From contig JAYKKM010000196.1 in NCBI GenBank assembly GCA_035772405.1, positions 1,285,501-1,349,500 of the forward strand: a stretch of 64,000 bases of DNA. Direction: 5' to 3'. This DNA comes from Chrysogorgia sp. JL179-B06 (lineage: Eukaryota; Cnidaria; Anthozoa; Scleralcyonacea; Chrysogorgiidae). The position numbers and the translations under genes are program-made. Of the stretch, positions 1 to 11,524 are shown one piece after another (positions within the stretch are counted from its first letter, which is position 1; each line of letters begins with the position of its first letter). The notes under the pieces are model-generated. The model was given only the letters and a program-made list of their open reading frames with translations, was not told where the DNA came from and searched no databases.

Positions 1-1125
1 GATTGCGGTCGAGAATTATTTTGGCAGCTTTGTTTTGAAGGATTTGTAGGTTGTCCATAAGGACGATATTGTTCTTATCTCCCCAGAGAAGATCACCATA
101 ATCAAACAAGGGCAGCACTAAACTATTATAAAATAAGAGTCGTGCATATCGAGGAAGGAGGTGTTTGATTCTCTTCAAGAGTCCCATGCGTTTATTAATC
201 TTTGAACAAAGTTTGTCGACGTGTTCAGTCCAAGTCATGTTACGTGAAAAAGTCACACCGAGATATAAACATCCTTCAACTCTCTCCACCTCATTATCAT
301 TAACCTTGATTGAAATAGAATCAATGTTAGAGAGTTTCCTGCTGCCACCAATTACCATAAATTTGGTTTTCTTAATATTCAAAGTAAGTTTATTTTCTTT
401 AAGCCATCTACAGACATCTTGAAGATCACAATTTAGCTTTCCTTCCAAATCATTAGGAGTGGAAGAAAAATAGTACAGCACAGTGTCGTCTGCGTAAAGT
501 GATACTTGTGCATGTTTGACAACAATAGGTAGATCGTTAATGTACACTAAAATAACAATGGGCCCAGAATGCTGCCTTGTCGGACTCCAAAATTACAAAG
601 GAGAGGATCGGATAGTACAGGGCCACATGATGTTCGGAGCGAGCGAAAACCAAGATATGATTCAAACCAGGCCAAATCATCAGTAGAAACACCAATAGCT
701 GACAGTTTGGTAAGCAAGATACCGTGATTAACTGTGTCGAAGGCCTTAGATAGGTCTAACACAGCACCACATAGTTTCCCCTTTTCCATATTTTCCAAAA
801 TCTCATCAGCAAAGTCTGACAATGCTGCAGTTGTACAGGATTTAGGACGGAAACCAAATTGATTTTCATTGAGCAGGTTATTTTCATTCAAATATTCATA
901 ACAGCTTTCTCAAGTAACTTGCTTATAGCGTTGGTAGAACTGAAATAGGTCGATAATTTGTTACATTCTCTCTATTACCCGATTTAAACAAGGCTGTCAC
1001 CTTAGCACATTTCCAACTCAATGGAAATAAGTGATTTTGAATTGATTGATATTCAGTAGCTTTGTGACAGATGGAGTAATTATTTCAGACGCATCCTTGA
1101 GCAATTTGGCATTTATTCTGCCAAT
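1..1125 (-). pseudogene. LINE reverse transcriptase fragment, open at window edge
   Basis: This is a non-LTR retrotransposon reverse transcriptase (RT) read on the minus strand. From about 890 to 547 it shows AFDTVNHGILL and GVRQGSILGPLLF. A frameshift near 550 then moves the frame, after which the catalytic box appears as YADDT at about 500, followed by a thumb-like region down to base 1. Degraded homology continues upstream to about 1125 (NYRPISVL-like, INAKLLKDASE-like). The copy is broken by the frameshift and by stops above 890, so it is a dead element. CR1/L2 type is inferred from RT motifs only. Confidence 0.85.
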
Positions 1126-1150
1126 TTAGTTGCTGTATATAATGCTGCTA

Positions 1151-1695
1151 AAGGTCAACTATACCTTTTGAGGTTCTATTTTGTTCCGAAAGATATATCA
1201 TCTAACTTTGTAAAAGTGAAGAAAAAAATGAATTTCATGATATAGCGCAGGATTTATAGAGGAGTATTTCTTCGGATCACTTGTTGCACGACCGCGTTTT
1301 GAGAAGAATGGCACTATTACCGGTATGACATGATCATAGTGTATACTGGTAATAGGTTTGTTGAACAAAATAATATTCCAGTGCTTGATATTTGGTTTGT
1401 CACTTATCACTCACCCAAGAGTAAACAGTATTCCAAACTTCACTAAAATAAAACCAAAATACACAGTATTTTCTCGCCGTATGACATCATTATGACATCA
1501 CATACCGGTAGTACCAGGCTTTCTTCCGACGCGGTCGTTGTTTAACTAAGTTTAGCAAAAGGGCTGAAAAATCGATCTTTAACAGATCATAAAAGTAGAA
1601 CCGAGTAACCAATTTGAATTATTTCTTCGGTTTTGAATTGAACTTTTCCGATTCTAACGAAAAATAGAATAACCTCAAAAGGTATAGTTGACCTT
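1151..1695. mobile_element. MITE, 545 bp, 25-bp terminal inverted repeats, TA target duplication
   Basis: Positions 1151-1175 (AAGGTCAACTATACCTTTTG...) and 1671-1695 are exact reverse complements. TA dinucleotides flank both ends (1149-1150 and 1696-1697). No transposase is encoded. A TA duplication suggests mobilisation by a Tc1/mariner-type enzyme; that assignment is inference. Confidence 0.8.
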
Positions 1696-1702
1696 TAAGC
1701 TA

Positions 1703-1768
1703 ATACAGCATGTATCTTTGGCATTGATGTTGATTAGACTTTCTGGAGATGTCGAAGTGAATCCTGGA
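1703..1768 (+). pseudogene. 2A-like peptide relic (LINE N-terminal type)
   Basis: In one plus frame a hydrophobic stretch (VSLALMLIRLS) leads into GDVEVNPG at 1745-1768. This is the D-x-E-x-N-P-G core of 2A-like ribosome-skipping peptides, which are known at the N-termini of some non-LTR retrotransposon proteins. The residue after NPG is Tyr rather than the required Pro, so it should be inactive. It sits between the MITE and the minisatellite and is read opposite to the LINE at 1-1125. Confidence 0.55.
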
Positions 1769-1833
1769 TATTATCATGTTAAAGATCTCAAGAACTTGCG
1801 AATATGTATATGATGTTTGACTGGGTGACATCC

Positions 1834-2379
1834 CACTAGTCCGAAGGTCCAGTAGTCCGAAGGTGCAGTAGTCCGAAGGTGCAGTAGTCCGAAGGTGCAG
1901 TAGTCCGAAGGTGCAGTAGTCCGAAGGTGCAGTAGTCCGAAGGTCCAGTAGTCCGAAGGTCCAGTAGCCCGAAGGTCCAGTAGCCCGAAGGTCCAGTAGT
2001 CCGAAGGTCCAGTAGTCCGAAGGTGCAGTAGTCCGAAGGTGCAGTAGTCCGAAGGTGCAGTAGTCCGAAGGTGCAGTAGTCCGAAGGTGCAGTAGTCCGA
2101 AGGTGCAGTAGTCCGAAGGTGCAGTAGTCCGAAGGTGCAGTAGTCCGAAGGTGCAGTAGTCCGAAGGTGCAGTAGTCCGAAGGTCCAGTAGTCCGAAGGT
2201 CCAGTAGTCCGAAGGTCCAGTAGTCCGAAGGACCAGTAGTCCGAAGGACCAGTAGTCCGAAGGTGCAGTAGTCCGAAGGTGCAGTAGTCCGAAGGTGCAG
2301 TAGTCCGAAGGTGCAGTAGTCCGAAGGTGCAGTAGTCCGAAGGTGCAGTAGTCCGAAGGTCCAGTAGTCCGAAGGTCCA
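1834..2379. repeat. 16-bp minisatellite, about 34 copies (CAGTAGTCCGAAGGTG)
   Basis: There are about 34 near-identical 16-bp units with G/C variation in GGTGC/GGTCC. Because 48 bp equals 16 codons, the array is open in several frames and produces a false 226-codon minus ORF. An inverted array of the same unit lies at 3221-3367. Confidence 0.95.
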
Positions 2380-2833
2380 CCTGTTTAATAGTCAGATATT
2401 ATCAATATAAATATAAATTAACAATATAAAGAAATTAATTGTTCTATTATTAGTAATTTCACATGTTCAAAGCGATTATTGATCAGGATTTCAGTTAGAC
2501 TAGTTATATTATTGATTGTTTATCCTTATTATTGATATCAATCAATATATAGTAACATAAGTTTACATTTCGCCATAACGAATACTGCAGCTATGAAGCC
2601 CTGCACAACCATGTATGAAGTTATAGACTGTAAAAAGTAATTTGTAAAATGCACGACAATGGTTTTACGCGGGTCCGGATAAAACGAAAACCGCTAAGGC
2701 GGAGGAACGCGCAAGTGCGGTTTCTGCCTTAGAAACGCACGCGAAGCTTCTGCAGAAAAGAGGGTAAAAGATACCAAATTCTGTACTGATTATGTTATTG
2801 ATTTATCAATGTTAACTTTGACCTCTTAATTTG

Positions 2834-2968
2834 GCCCTTTCTCGATATATGAGCAACCGAAATGTAAAATTATTATAACATCAACCCAAGTCAGTTTTAG
2901 GGTTAGGAATTGGGTTAGGATTAGCGATTATTTGAATTTCGGTTTGTTCATATATCGAGAACGCGCCC
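2834..2968. mobile_element. Small MITE, 135 bp, 8-bp TSD TTAATTTG
   Basis: Inverted ends share TTCTCGATATATGA and CCGAAAT-type sequence. TTAATTTG stands directly before (2826-2833) and after (2969-2976). The 8-bp duplication fits hAT- or P-type mobilisation. It lies between the two inverted 16-bp arrays. The rest of 2380-3220 is AT-rich with no coding signal seen. Confidence 0.7.
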
Positions 2969-3220
2969 TTAATTTGTTCTAATTCCTACTTTACAAACAC
3001 TCGACATCACTATACCCTTTCCGCTAACAATAAATTTAGCCTTAAAACTGTGGTAATTATAATTATTAATATTGTATTATCAGTGTTATTATTGTAATAA
3101 TAATAATTATTAATAATAATTATTATTAATTAATTTTAAATAATTATCAACTAAATAATTATTACGTAGTATTTTTAATTTCTTTTCAAAGATCATGTTA
3201 AATTAATTTTCAATTACTGA

Positions 3221-3367
3221 ACCTTTGGACTATTGAACTTTCGGACTGGTGGATCTTCGGACTGGTGGATCTTCGGACTAGTGGATCTTCGGACTAGTGG
3301 ATCTTCGGACTAGTGGACCTTCGGACTAGTGAACCTTCGGACTAGTGAACCTTCGGACTAGTGAACC
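3221..3367. repeat. Inverted copy of the 16-bp minisatellite
   Basis: About nine units of GGACCTTCGGACTAGT-type sequence form the reverse complement of the array at 1834-2379. The two arrays face each other across about 840 bp. Confidence 0.9.
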
Positions 3368-3545
3368 GTAACCGTTTGACTGTTCTGACCGTGTCTCAAT
3401 AACATCCCGTGTGTTTGGATAAACACGGATATTCTGTAAAGTAATGCCAATGTCTAGTAGCCTCGATATATATAATACGCTGTTATCCTGATAATATATT
3501 TATTTACTTTAGATAAAGAGAGGATTTATTTATGGTCAAATATAT

Positions 3546-3600
3546 GAAAATTTGACTGCCCCAACTGGGAATCGAACCCGAGGTCTCCGACGAGATTTGA
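3546..3600 (-). repeat. tRNA-related repeat fragment
   Basis: Read on the minus strand this gives GGGTTCGATTCCC followed by AGTTGGGGCAGTCA, like a T-arm and acceptor end. There is no cloverleaf 5' half. The same unit with the same flank recurs at 61305-61345, so it is a dispersed repeat (SINE relic) rather than a tRNA gene. Confidence 0.55.
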
Positions 3601-3770
3601 GAAAAGTGTAAAAAACACGAGCTGGTAGTTGAGTGTTTTTTAGCTTTTAGAAAGTCATATTTGGTATTTACATTCGATCGTTGGAAGTGATTGCTATAGT
3701 GATTTCAAATCAGGTGAAGGAAAATCATTACTTTACACACAAATTGGTGGACTTGTGCAGATATATTAAC

Positions 3771-3860
3771 CATTCCCCTCGCTAGCGAGGTCGCGAAACG
3801 ACCGAGCGAAGCGAGGGTGATAATCTTGCCGTGACAGCATTCCATTTCTCACGAATAGTT
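3771..3860. repeat. Dispersed repeat end, GC-rich hairpin (CCTCGCTAGCGAGG)
   Basis: CGACCGAGCGAAGCGAGGG and about 30 following bases recur inverted at 31433-31505. Both copies run into an AT microsatellite. It is probably the end of a DNA transposon of unknown class. Confidence 0.55.
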
Positions 3861-4017
3861 CGTATATATATATATATATATATAAGCCACACATGGTAGG
3901 ACCAACTCGATCCTTATAAGGAAGTAAAAGGTCGCTTTGGGTGATCCGTTTGAGTCTGACCATATTTGAGCAGATAAATGCTAGCGACCATTATCGATTT
4001 GTGATCAGAAGAACTAC

Positions 4018-4378
4018 ATAAAGAGGTTTTTACGAAGGGTGTACACGTTTGCGTAAAATAACAGGTACGTGGTGTGTTATGTATTTAGACTCGCTAATTC
4101 CAAATCTGTTTTCAGAATTGAAATTGGTTAAATATTGATCGAGATAACGTGTACAGTTTATTGTGTGTAATTTGCGTATATGTATATAATACACTATTGA
4201 TATATGCTGGATATCTGTGTATAAAGTGGACGGGTATTCTACGATTCAACGATATATGTATATATACATATATATTATAATAGGTACGTGTGTTATGTTA
4301 TTTACACTCGCTAATTCCAAATCTGTTTTCATAATTGAAAACGGTTAAATATTGATCGAGATAACGTTCACTAAACGA
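4018..4378. repeat. Two copies of a dispersed repeat; third copy at 38828
   Basis: The block running from ACGTGTGTTATGTATTTA through CTCGCTAATTCCAAATCTG to TTAAATATTGATCGAGATAACG occurs at about 4060-4152 and again at 4283-4368. A diverged copy lies at 38828-38955. No coding potential was seen. Confidence 0.6.
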
Positions 4379-4385
4379 GGGATAA

Positions 4386-4739
4386 ATGACCACCACCGAG
4401 ACGCAAAAGAAAAAGTTAACCTCATTTCGAAATCGAGCAACGAGCATTATACATAGTGAAGATATACCAAATATAATCGACGTCATAAATCGTGAATCCT
4501 GCCTACTTGTGAAGAAATGTTTAGAGCAGCAAATGCATAATCCAATTTTTGACGAATATTTTACAAGGATTAGCCACGACAAAGAGACGAGAAATAATAA
4601 TTACATGTTAAGACTACCACGCGTGAAGCTAGAAGTAGCAAAACAAGGTTTTTATTTTGGCGGAGCAAAATTGTACAACACTCTGCCATTACATTTAAGA
4701 TCTGAACAAAATGCCGACACAAATTTAAGGCAGGTTTAA
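4386..4739 (+). pseudogene. LINE C-terminal fragment
   Basis: The frame contains TRNNNYMLRLPRVKLEVAKQ and GGAKLYNTLPLHLRSE, the C-terminal pattern of CR1/L2-like LINE proteins after the RT domain. No RT core precedes it, so this is a 5'-truncated copy. The ATG is fortuitous. TA microsatellite follows at 4775-4797. Confidence 0.7.
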
Positions 4740-4799
4740 AGGATTTTTTTAACAGTTGAATCTATCTTTACTGTATATATATATATATATATATATGGT

Positions 4800-5273
<474 letters not shown>

Positions 5274-5516
5274 TTTTTAGTTAAATCTTGTTAGTTTTAT
5301 TAATTTGTAGATATACATTATGTTTTTATACTAGTTTACAGGACAAGCATGGATAGCAGTTTTTTCATTGTATTATGTAAATAACTGAAGCTTAAATCCT
5401 GTATAAATATTCAGAAATAATAATAATAATAATAATAATAGGTGACAAAGCCCTAAAGGTCGCTTATAAGCTTGCTTATGACCATGGGTTATTTTATAAC
5501 GCAGCCAATGGTCTCG

Positions 5517-5587
5517 TAGCCTGCGTGCAGACGCTTGTATTTCCGATATATTAATCACCGGAAATACAAGCGTCTGCACGCAGGCTA
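5517..5587. mobile_element. 71-bp perfect hairpin element (29-bp arms)
   Basis: Arms 5517-5545 and 5559-5587 are exact reverse complements beginning TAGCCTGCGTGCAGACG, with a 13-nt loop. A related hairpin with the same TAGCCTGCGT ends lies at 20345-20422. It is a minimal palindromic MITE; superfamily unknown. Confidence 0.75.
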
Positions 5588-5749
5588 TCGGTGAAGTCGA
5601 TCATATGCAAATGATTCCGATAAACAACAAGGTTCAACACTAGATTTCAATATACGACGATTAAAGACAAATTTACCTAACAATACCACTATTAAACCAC
5701 ATGAGCCGATAGAGTTAAAGTAGCACCTGTTATGTTAAGCTCCGACTAA

Positions 5750-5929
5750 AGACAGGAATGGCTCCGACTAAAACTCGTTAGGCGGGTTAGGGTTGGAAAA
5801 CTCGTTATGCGGGGGGTTAGGGCCTTTGTTGTTTTGGGGTTGGTTACAGTACTCTCTCCACATTTCGAGCTAAAAAGCCTTTTTATTGACCAATTTGACC
5901 AATATATGGAGTCGGAGCCATTCCTGTCT
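5750..5929. mobile_element. MITE, 180 bp, exact 20-bp inverted ends
   Basis: AGACAGGAATGGCTCCGACT at 5750-5769 is matched exactly in reverse complement at 5910-5929. The interior (CTCGTTAGGCG, GGGTTAGGG, CTCTCTCCACATTTCGA) resembles that of the MITE at 58261-58510, so the two are probably one family. Confidence 0.8.
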
Positions 5930-6399
5930 CTTGCAACAAACAAATCTCGGCAAACTTTCGCTGTCTTCCGTTACGTGTTCGGTTGTGACGTAGTGCCACA
6001 ATCTCACATCTCACATACATACATACAAGATTCGATAACAAGTGTATGATGACAGACACAAAAATTGCAAAACTTTAACATTATTTTAACAGTTTACTTA
6101 GTTTACAGTTTTAGTTAACTTTAATGAACTTCAATATAAACTTCAACATGATCTTTCAACACAACTATATAAGTACATACTAGTTATAAGTATATATCTT
6201 TTTATTTATAGATAACTTCCCAAAAATGAAACCTCGGACTGCTTACTATTTTCTTTTTTCTGTAAATAATAACTAAAAATTGCCATGTATTATACCAGTG
6301 ACAATAGTGTTTTTAAGAATTGGCTAAACTTCCTAAAAATACAGTGTACTGCCCAGAAACGTTACGCGAAAAATTCCACAAAATTTTACGGCCAAAATA

Positions 6400-6758
6400 C
6401 AGTAAAACCCCGCATATAAGAACCTGTATTTTTCTAGTTAGCCTAAAAAGGTTCTTATATAATTGGTGCTTACTGGGAAATTAAGCTATTTAGGTTCTTA
6501 AACAGGTTCTTATAAAAAATGAATATAATTATGTCTAAATGACTTCAATCTTAACTCATTTTATCTGACTCATTTTCATTGCCTGGTAGAATTTTTTTTA
6601 TTTCATCAGATTTGAATTCCTAGGTAGTAAATTATAAAACAAGAACCTTTTCAAATTTTAGGCTAAAACAGCTGTTTTTTTATGTAAAGGGGTCTAAATG
6701 GACAACCTTAGCCTAACAGGTTCTTAAACTGAACCATGTTCTTATATGCGGGGTTTTC
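6400..6758. mobile_element. pogo/Tigger-like MITE
   Basis: The left end TA-CAGTAAAACCCCGC is followed by ATATAAGAAC. The right end carries GTTCTTATATGCGGGGTTTT in inverse. CAGTRAAACC-type ends next to TA are typical of pogo/Tigger elements. The terminal bases of the right end have drifted. Confidence 0.65.
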
Positions 6759-6826
6759 TCATCACGTATCACATTTCAACGTAAAAATTGTAGATCTGAA
6801 TTGAAAACCTCTCAGTAGCACAGTAC

Positions 6827-7107
6827 CAGTGGCGGCACTACGGGTGTACAAACGGTGCGCCGCACCGTGGCCCATCTGCCAAGGGGCATCATCCGGCAAA
6901 CTGCCTCTTTTTATTAATGGTGCTATTAATAATATTTTCTTTAAAAAAATAGAAAAGTGATTTGTGGTCTTTAGATTTTATTCAAAAGTGCTCTCAAAAT
7001 GCAGGAAATGCCATTTCAGAGACCCTAAATTCAATAGATAGAGAATCCTCGGACGGGCCCAAATTTTTTCTCGCACCAGGGCCCACACCCACGTAGTGCC
7101 GCCACTG
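6827..7107. mobile_element. hAT MITE, 281 bp, 8-bp TSD
   Basis: Ends are CAGTGGCGGCACTACG and CGTAGTGCCGCCACTG. The flanks CACAGTAC (6819-6826) and CACAGTAT (7108-7115) form an 8-bp duplication with one change. These ends and TSD length are typical of hAT. Interior sequence around 7000 is shared with 36890, near the hAT remnant there. Confidence 0.85.
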
Positions 7108-7115
7108 CACAGTAT

Positions 7116-7240
7116 TGTAGTGCAGGGTTACTACACTTGTCTATCATCTGGTAGATCCAGCCTCGATCCTGGGTCGGACTTCAACTCAGGGCCTTAAAAT
7201 AATTTTGGAGAAAGTGCTGCCTCGGATAGCGAGGGTTAGA
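7116..7240 (+). repeat. tRNA-derived SINE fragment
   Basis: It has an A-box-like GTAGTGCAGGGTTAC and a B-box-like CCTCGATCC, then GGGTCGGACTTCAACTCAGG and GGAGAAAGTGCTGCCT. The last two blocks match the more complete SINE at 62581-62838. A purine-rich low-complexity stretch (GAG/AAG) follows to about 7620. Confidence 0.65.
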
Positions 7241-8083
7241 ATGAGGAGCAGGAACAGCAGGAAGAAGAGGAATAGGAGCAACAGGTGCAAAGAAAAAGGC
7301 GGAAAAACAGAAAAATGAGGAGGAAGAACAGGAATAAAAACAGGATAAGGAAAATAAACTGGGCGAAGAGAAAGTACAGAAGCAAAGGGAGAACAGATGA
7401 ATAGAAAAGATGGTGAGGCAAAAGGAGTCACGGAGGAGGAATAACAAGAAAAATGGCGGAAGAAAAAGAGAAGGAAATGACCAGAAACAGAGTAATGAGG
7501 AAGTAGAGGTAAAGAGACGCAACTGATAGAGGACTAGAGGAGCAGAAAGAGGAGGAGGAAGAGGAAGAGGAAAAAGAACGCGAAACAGAAAGAAGAACAA
7601 GACGAAGAGAAGAACGGAATGAAAATAAAGTGAAACAGCATGGAAAAAATAATAAAGCCTACTAATACAAAGTTCCTGTCAGTTCATGCATAGTTAATAG
7701 AAAGTATACCTGGTTCGGAAGGCTTGTGAAGGCTTTTGTTCTATGTTTTTGTTCACTTTTATGTAAATATGTGCACTTTCACACTTACTGAACACATTGT
7801 ATTTTCTGTATAATGAAGCAAGCAGCCAATAGCAGCGTTTGGGTTTAATCACTCAACCGTGCTGTATAAATATTAATGAACATAAAACAAAAGATTTGTG
7901 CACTTTCAGGGCATCTTCAACATAACTTGTTAGTCGCTTTGAAGTTTACCGGCCTTCCTAACCATGTTTATTCTATTAACTATAGTTCATGGTAACGTAT
8001 ATCGTGGTAGGTAATTTATACCATGGCGGATGCTATGCAAAGATTACAATACTGTTTTGAAGTCAGAAGTTTATGTAAAGTAC

Positions 8084-8344
8084 CTTTGTAGTGAGGCATT
8101 GGTGGCCGAGGTCTAACATATTTATGTGGATTTGGTGGTTGACTGTGAGGTGGACGGTGTTCGTCGGTACTCTGACTAGTTCCAGGTATATGAGGTGTAC
8201 CATGGCGAGGTGGTCCATCTTTATCTGGAGGTGGTTTGGTTGGCACGTGAACATTGGCGTTGGGAGGTGTCGGAGAACGAAGAGAAAATTTCATCCGAGG
8301 AAATTGCATCAGAGGCATTGGTGGACGAAGTCTTTGAATGCGAC
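8084..8344 (-). CDS. RBM26: RBM26/27-like gene, exon 7 (proline-rich)
   Basis: This 87-codon proline-rich segment of an RNA-binding protein lies after the zinc finger and before the RRMs in the family. The acceptor is ATTCCTTGTCATAG and the donor is AAAG|GTACTT; it enters and leaves in phase 1. The frame reads RLRPPMP, PTKPPPDKDGPPRHGTP and VRPRPPMPHYK; proline-rich linkers are a feature of RBM26/27. It agrees in phase with exon 6 only if the exon 6 frameshift is compensated. A Helentron-like element starts 57 bp upstream of the acceptor. No further exon was found between 1 and 8083, so the RRM-coding part should be to the left of the window. Confidence 0.65.
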
Positions 8345-8400
8345 CTATGACAAGGAATATATAAGAGAGAAACGTTACGTTGACCCATATTCGCAACTTA

Positions 8401-9392
8401 CATTATTACTCGGGCTACCTGTTGTAGCCAGAGTCTTAAAATGGGTTCTGTTTTCCTTTTTATTTATGTCGAGATCTGCAATACCGATAGGCTTTGCGAA
8501 ACATGCAAAAAATGCGATTATCCCGATAGGCATTGCAAAACTTGTTGTCAATGATTATGAATCGCAGTCGGAAAAGCATTTACGAGACCTGTAAACCCGC
8601 AAACCATTGCAAAGATTCTCTCCAAGACGAGCGAAACACAGATGAGAGAACAATCATGAAGACGGAATGGACAGCCGAAGGACAGGGAAATATTATTATA
8701 CCATGTGTTGACATTTATCCCGTGAAACTCCGTAATATATCATTATGAAACGTTGTGTTTTTGTCCGATTTAAATCAATTTTATATCGAAATGATCATTT
8801 GAATCTGGCGAATCGAATTAAAATGTGAAGATCAGATGTTATTTGAGAAAATGCGTAAGCGATTAAAGCGAGACTCGTCTTTAAAATCAAAGGACATGGC
8901 TTCGGCAAGATCTATTCGTCGTTTACCCGATGATTTGATGCTTTTATGTCCATTAAACCGATGTAATTTCGTAACAGATATCTTTCGTATACCTTGCGGT
9001 TGATTTTTATATAACTTTGACACACGAAGAGCTTCAATCGAACAGATATTAGAAAAAATAGTATTGCCGTGTTTATAGTGTTTACATTAAATTTCGTTTG
9101 CGTGTCAGGCGTTCTGCATTGGGGGGGGGGGGGGGGGAGAGGAGGCTAGCCTGCGTGTAGACGACTGATTTTTCTTCGTCCTCATTTCTAGCCCAACTTG
9201 CTTCTAAAAGTTTCCCACTTTAAACTAGCGCTGCACAATGCCTTCAGCGCCTGATTACAGAAATCAATGCATTACAAATTATCCTTTGTTCTATAATACA
9301 AGTGAGCACCAATGCATACCAATCTCCGCAAGCAATATGCGCGCCATGTCCCTAAAAGTAGCCCGAGTTAACGCCTAGCGGGCGTCTTGTTT
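8401..9392 (+). mobile_element. Helentron-like non-autonomous element, copy 1 (about 1.0 kb)
   Basis: The 5' end CATTATTACTCGGGCTACCT and the 3' end GTAGCCCGAGTTAACGCC plus a short hairpin (ACGCC-TAGCG-GGCGT) and GTCTTGTT are the same as in copy 2 (17081-19154). The subterminal inverted repeat ACTCGGGCTAC/GTAGCCCGAGT with a 3' hairpin and no TSD fits Helentron-associated (HINE) elements. The interior holds an 18-base G tract near 9121 and a short cysteine-rich frame (8471-8551), but no replicase or helicase. It sits in intron 6 of the RBM26-like gene. Confidence 0.65.
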
Positions 9393-9454
9393 TAGTAAGA
9401 AGTTCAGTAAACGACATATCTACTACAATGTGTGTGTATTTTTAATCAGCATTA

Positions 9455-9745
9455 GTCGGTGTTCGGACATTTTGCCGAACAGACGATTTACTGACACGAC
9501 ATTTTACCGAAGACTATTTGCCGACAGGACATTTTGACGACAGGACATTTTGTCGGCCGACATTTTCTGTTCGACATAGTCTGTTTGGCAAAGTCTGTCG
9601 ACAAAATAATAGTCTGTTTGGCAAAGTCTGTCGACAAAATAATAGTCTGTTTGGCAAAGTCTGTCGACAGAATAATAGTCTGTTTGGCAAAGTCTGTCGG
9701 CAAAATGTCCGTTCGGCAAGTAGTCCGTTCGGCCAATATTCTAGG
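9455..9745. repeat. 33-bp minisatellite and shorter related units
   Basis: About four units of AGTCTGTTTGGCAAAGTCTG plus TCGACAAAATAAT lie at 9575-9715. They are preceded by 12-20 bp variants built on GACATTTTGCCGA. The array abuts the 3' end of the minus-strand LINE. Confidence 0.85.
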
Positions 9746-11028
9746 TAGATAGATAGATAGAAACTTTATTTCCAGAGGATGACACATAATAGTGCATAGC
9801 ACTAACAAACCTGTGGTCCTCAGTTAATTACAATATATTATTTACATTGAATTAAATATACCTAAAAGTTTACTGGAATTACATATAAAAATATTTTCAT
9901 TGAACTAAATATACCTAAAATTTACATTGAACTAAATTGTACCTAAAAGTTTACTGGAATTACATATAAAAATATTTTCATTGAAATAAATATACCTAAA
10001 AGTTACTCAAATAACATGCCAAAATTACAAAAATTACATGCCAAACATTGAACTAAATGAACCAAAACGTTCGTGTTCCTTTTGATAATCTAAACATTTT
10101 TTATAAAGAAGATGTTTCAAACAATTAACAGAAGCGAACGATCGAATTTCAAATGGTAAACTGTTCCAGTATTTGCTGGTTCGAATTGCGAAGCTTCTGC
10201 CACCTTCGGTCTGACGATTGTATCTTGGTGTCAAAAATGTCAATCTTGCGTGTCGTGTTGATCGTGAATGTATATCACTGTTTAGCACTAATAATTGTTT
10301 CAAATATTCAGGAACATCTCCTTTGGTCCAATTGTATGCCACCATGCACCTCCTTATACTTGATTCGACATAGCAAGGTAGCCAGTTTAGTTTGTTGAAT
10401 GCATCTACAGATGGATGACGTGATTCAGCATTCAATATTATTCTAACTGCACGTTTCTGGAGTTTAAAGAGTTTCATTATATTGTCATTACTGCAACTCG
10501 ACCAAACGATACTACAATACATAAACAAAGGCTTGATCATGGCGTTGTAGAACAGGATCCGCTCATTAATAGGAAGATATGAATTGATATTTTTCAAAAT
10601 TCCAATACGTTTCGATATCTTTTTGGAAATGTTATCAACATGATAGTCAAAAGAAAGATCATCATCCACTTCCATCCCTAAAAGCTTCGAATGATTCACC
10701 TGTATAAGTTTCGAACCATTAATATCAATATCCAAAGTTAGGTTAGTATGAAGACGCTTGCCCTGAACAAGTGGAATCTTTGTTTTGTCTGCATTCAATG
10801 GTAATTTATTTGTATTTGCCCATTCATCAACATTGGATACTTCTTTTGATAATTTTTTTTCTAGGTCGGAAATATGTTTATGGTCGGATGATGCAATGAT
10901 GGTAGTATCATCGGCAAATAAATCTGTTTGTGATTGTATATGTAAAGAAAGGTCATTAATAAATAATAAAAACAAAAGCGGACCCAAAATAGAGCCCTGA
11001 GGGACTCCTTCAGTGATAAAACGTGTTG
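9746..11028 (-). pseudogene. LINE (minus strand), 3' half: RT core to 3' tail
   Basis: The long open frame 10034-10987 carries GPLLFLLFINDL, the catalytic FADDTTII, and the C-terminal region ending in FGSFSSMFGM. The 3' end at about 9746 is AATAAAGTTT followed by CTAT repeats, the same tail as the LINE at 51049-52868. The element continues upstream at 14035, beyond the inserted DNA transposon. Precise excision of that insertion and one TTG copy restores the frame ...KSSPTRFITEGVPQGS. Confidence 0.85.
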
Positions 11029-11524
11029 TAGGCCGTCACCTGTGACTTAATAAAAGCACTAGAAATGACATTCCGTTGCACACAACGCGAGGCTAAATAA
11101 TTTTACGATTATAAGGCATTTCATGACCCTGGAAATATATATTTTAGAAGCCCCCGTTCGTAAGTGTGCACAATTACTTGAAAACGGCAATTGAAGTTTG
11201 TGACGTCATCAGAATGGAATTTTACCATTAACGCTCAATTTATGCGCTATTTCAGAGTTATTTCACAACGATACGGTAGTCGGCGGTCTTGTGAATGGGT
11301 ATTTTCAAGCTCGTAGCCATACGTATACACAATAGCGCAAAACAAGCAAAATATGATTATGACGTCATCAGAATGGAATGTTACTCGTAAGGTCTGAGAT
11401 TATGCGCAGTTTTTTCTGAAATAATTTGTTAAATTGACGTGAAACAAAGATAATAATTCATTTAAATGAATAAGAGATCTATCAATTGTAGAATACAGGA
11501 GCATAAACGTTTACCCTACCTCTC

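Noticed and set aside
1700..2380. 226-codon minus ORF (RTTAPSDYCTFGLLH repeats)
   Set aside because: It is a reading of the 16-bp minisatellite; all three frames repeat with 16-codon period.
7181..7600. 139-codon minus ORF rich in Phe, Leu, Ser
   Set aside because: It is the complement of a purine-rich low-complexity stretch; several frames are open at once and no homology is recognised.
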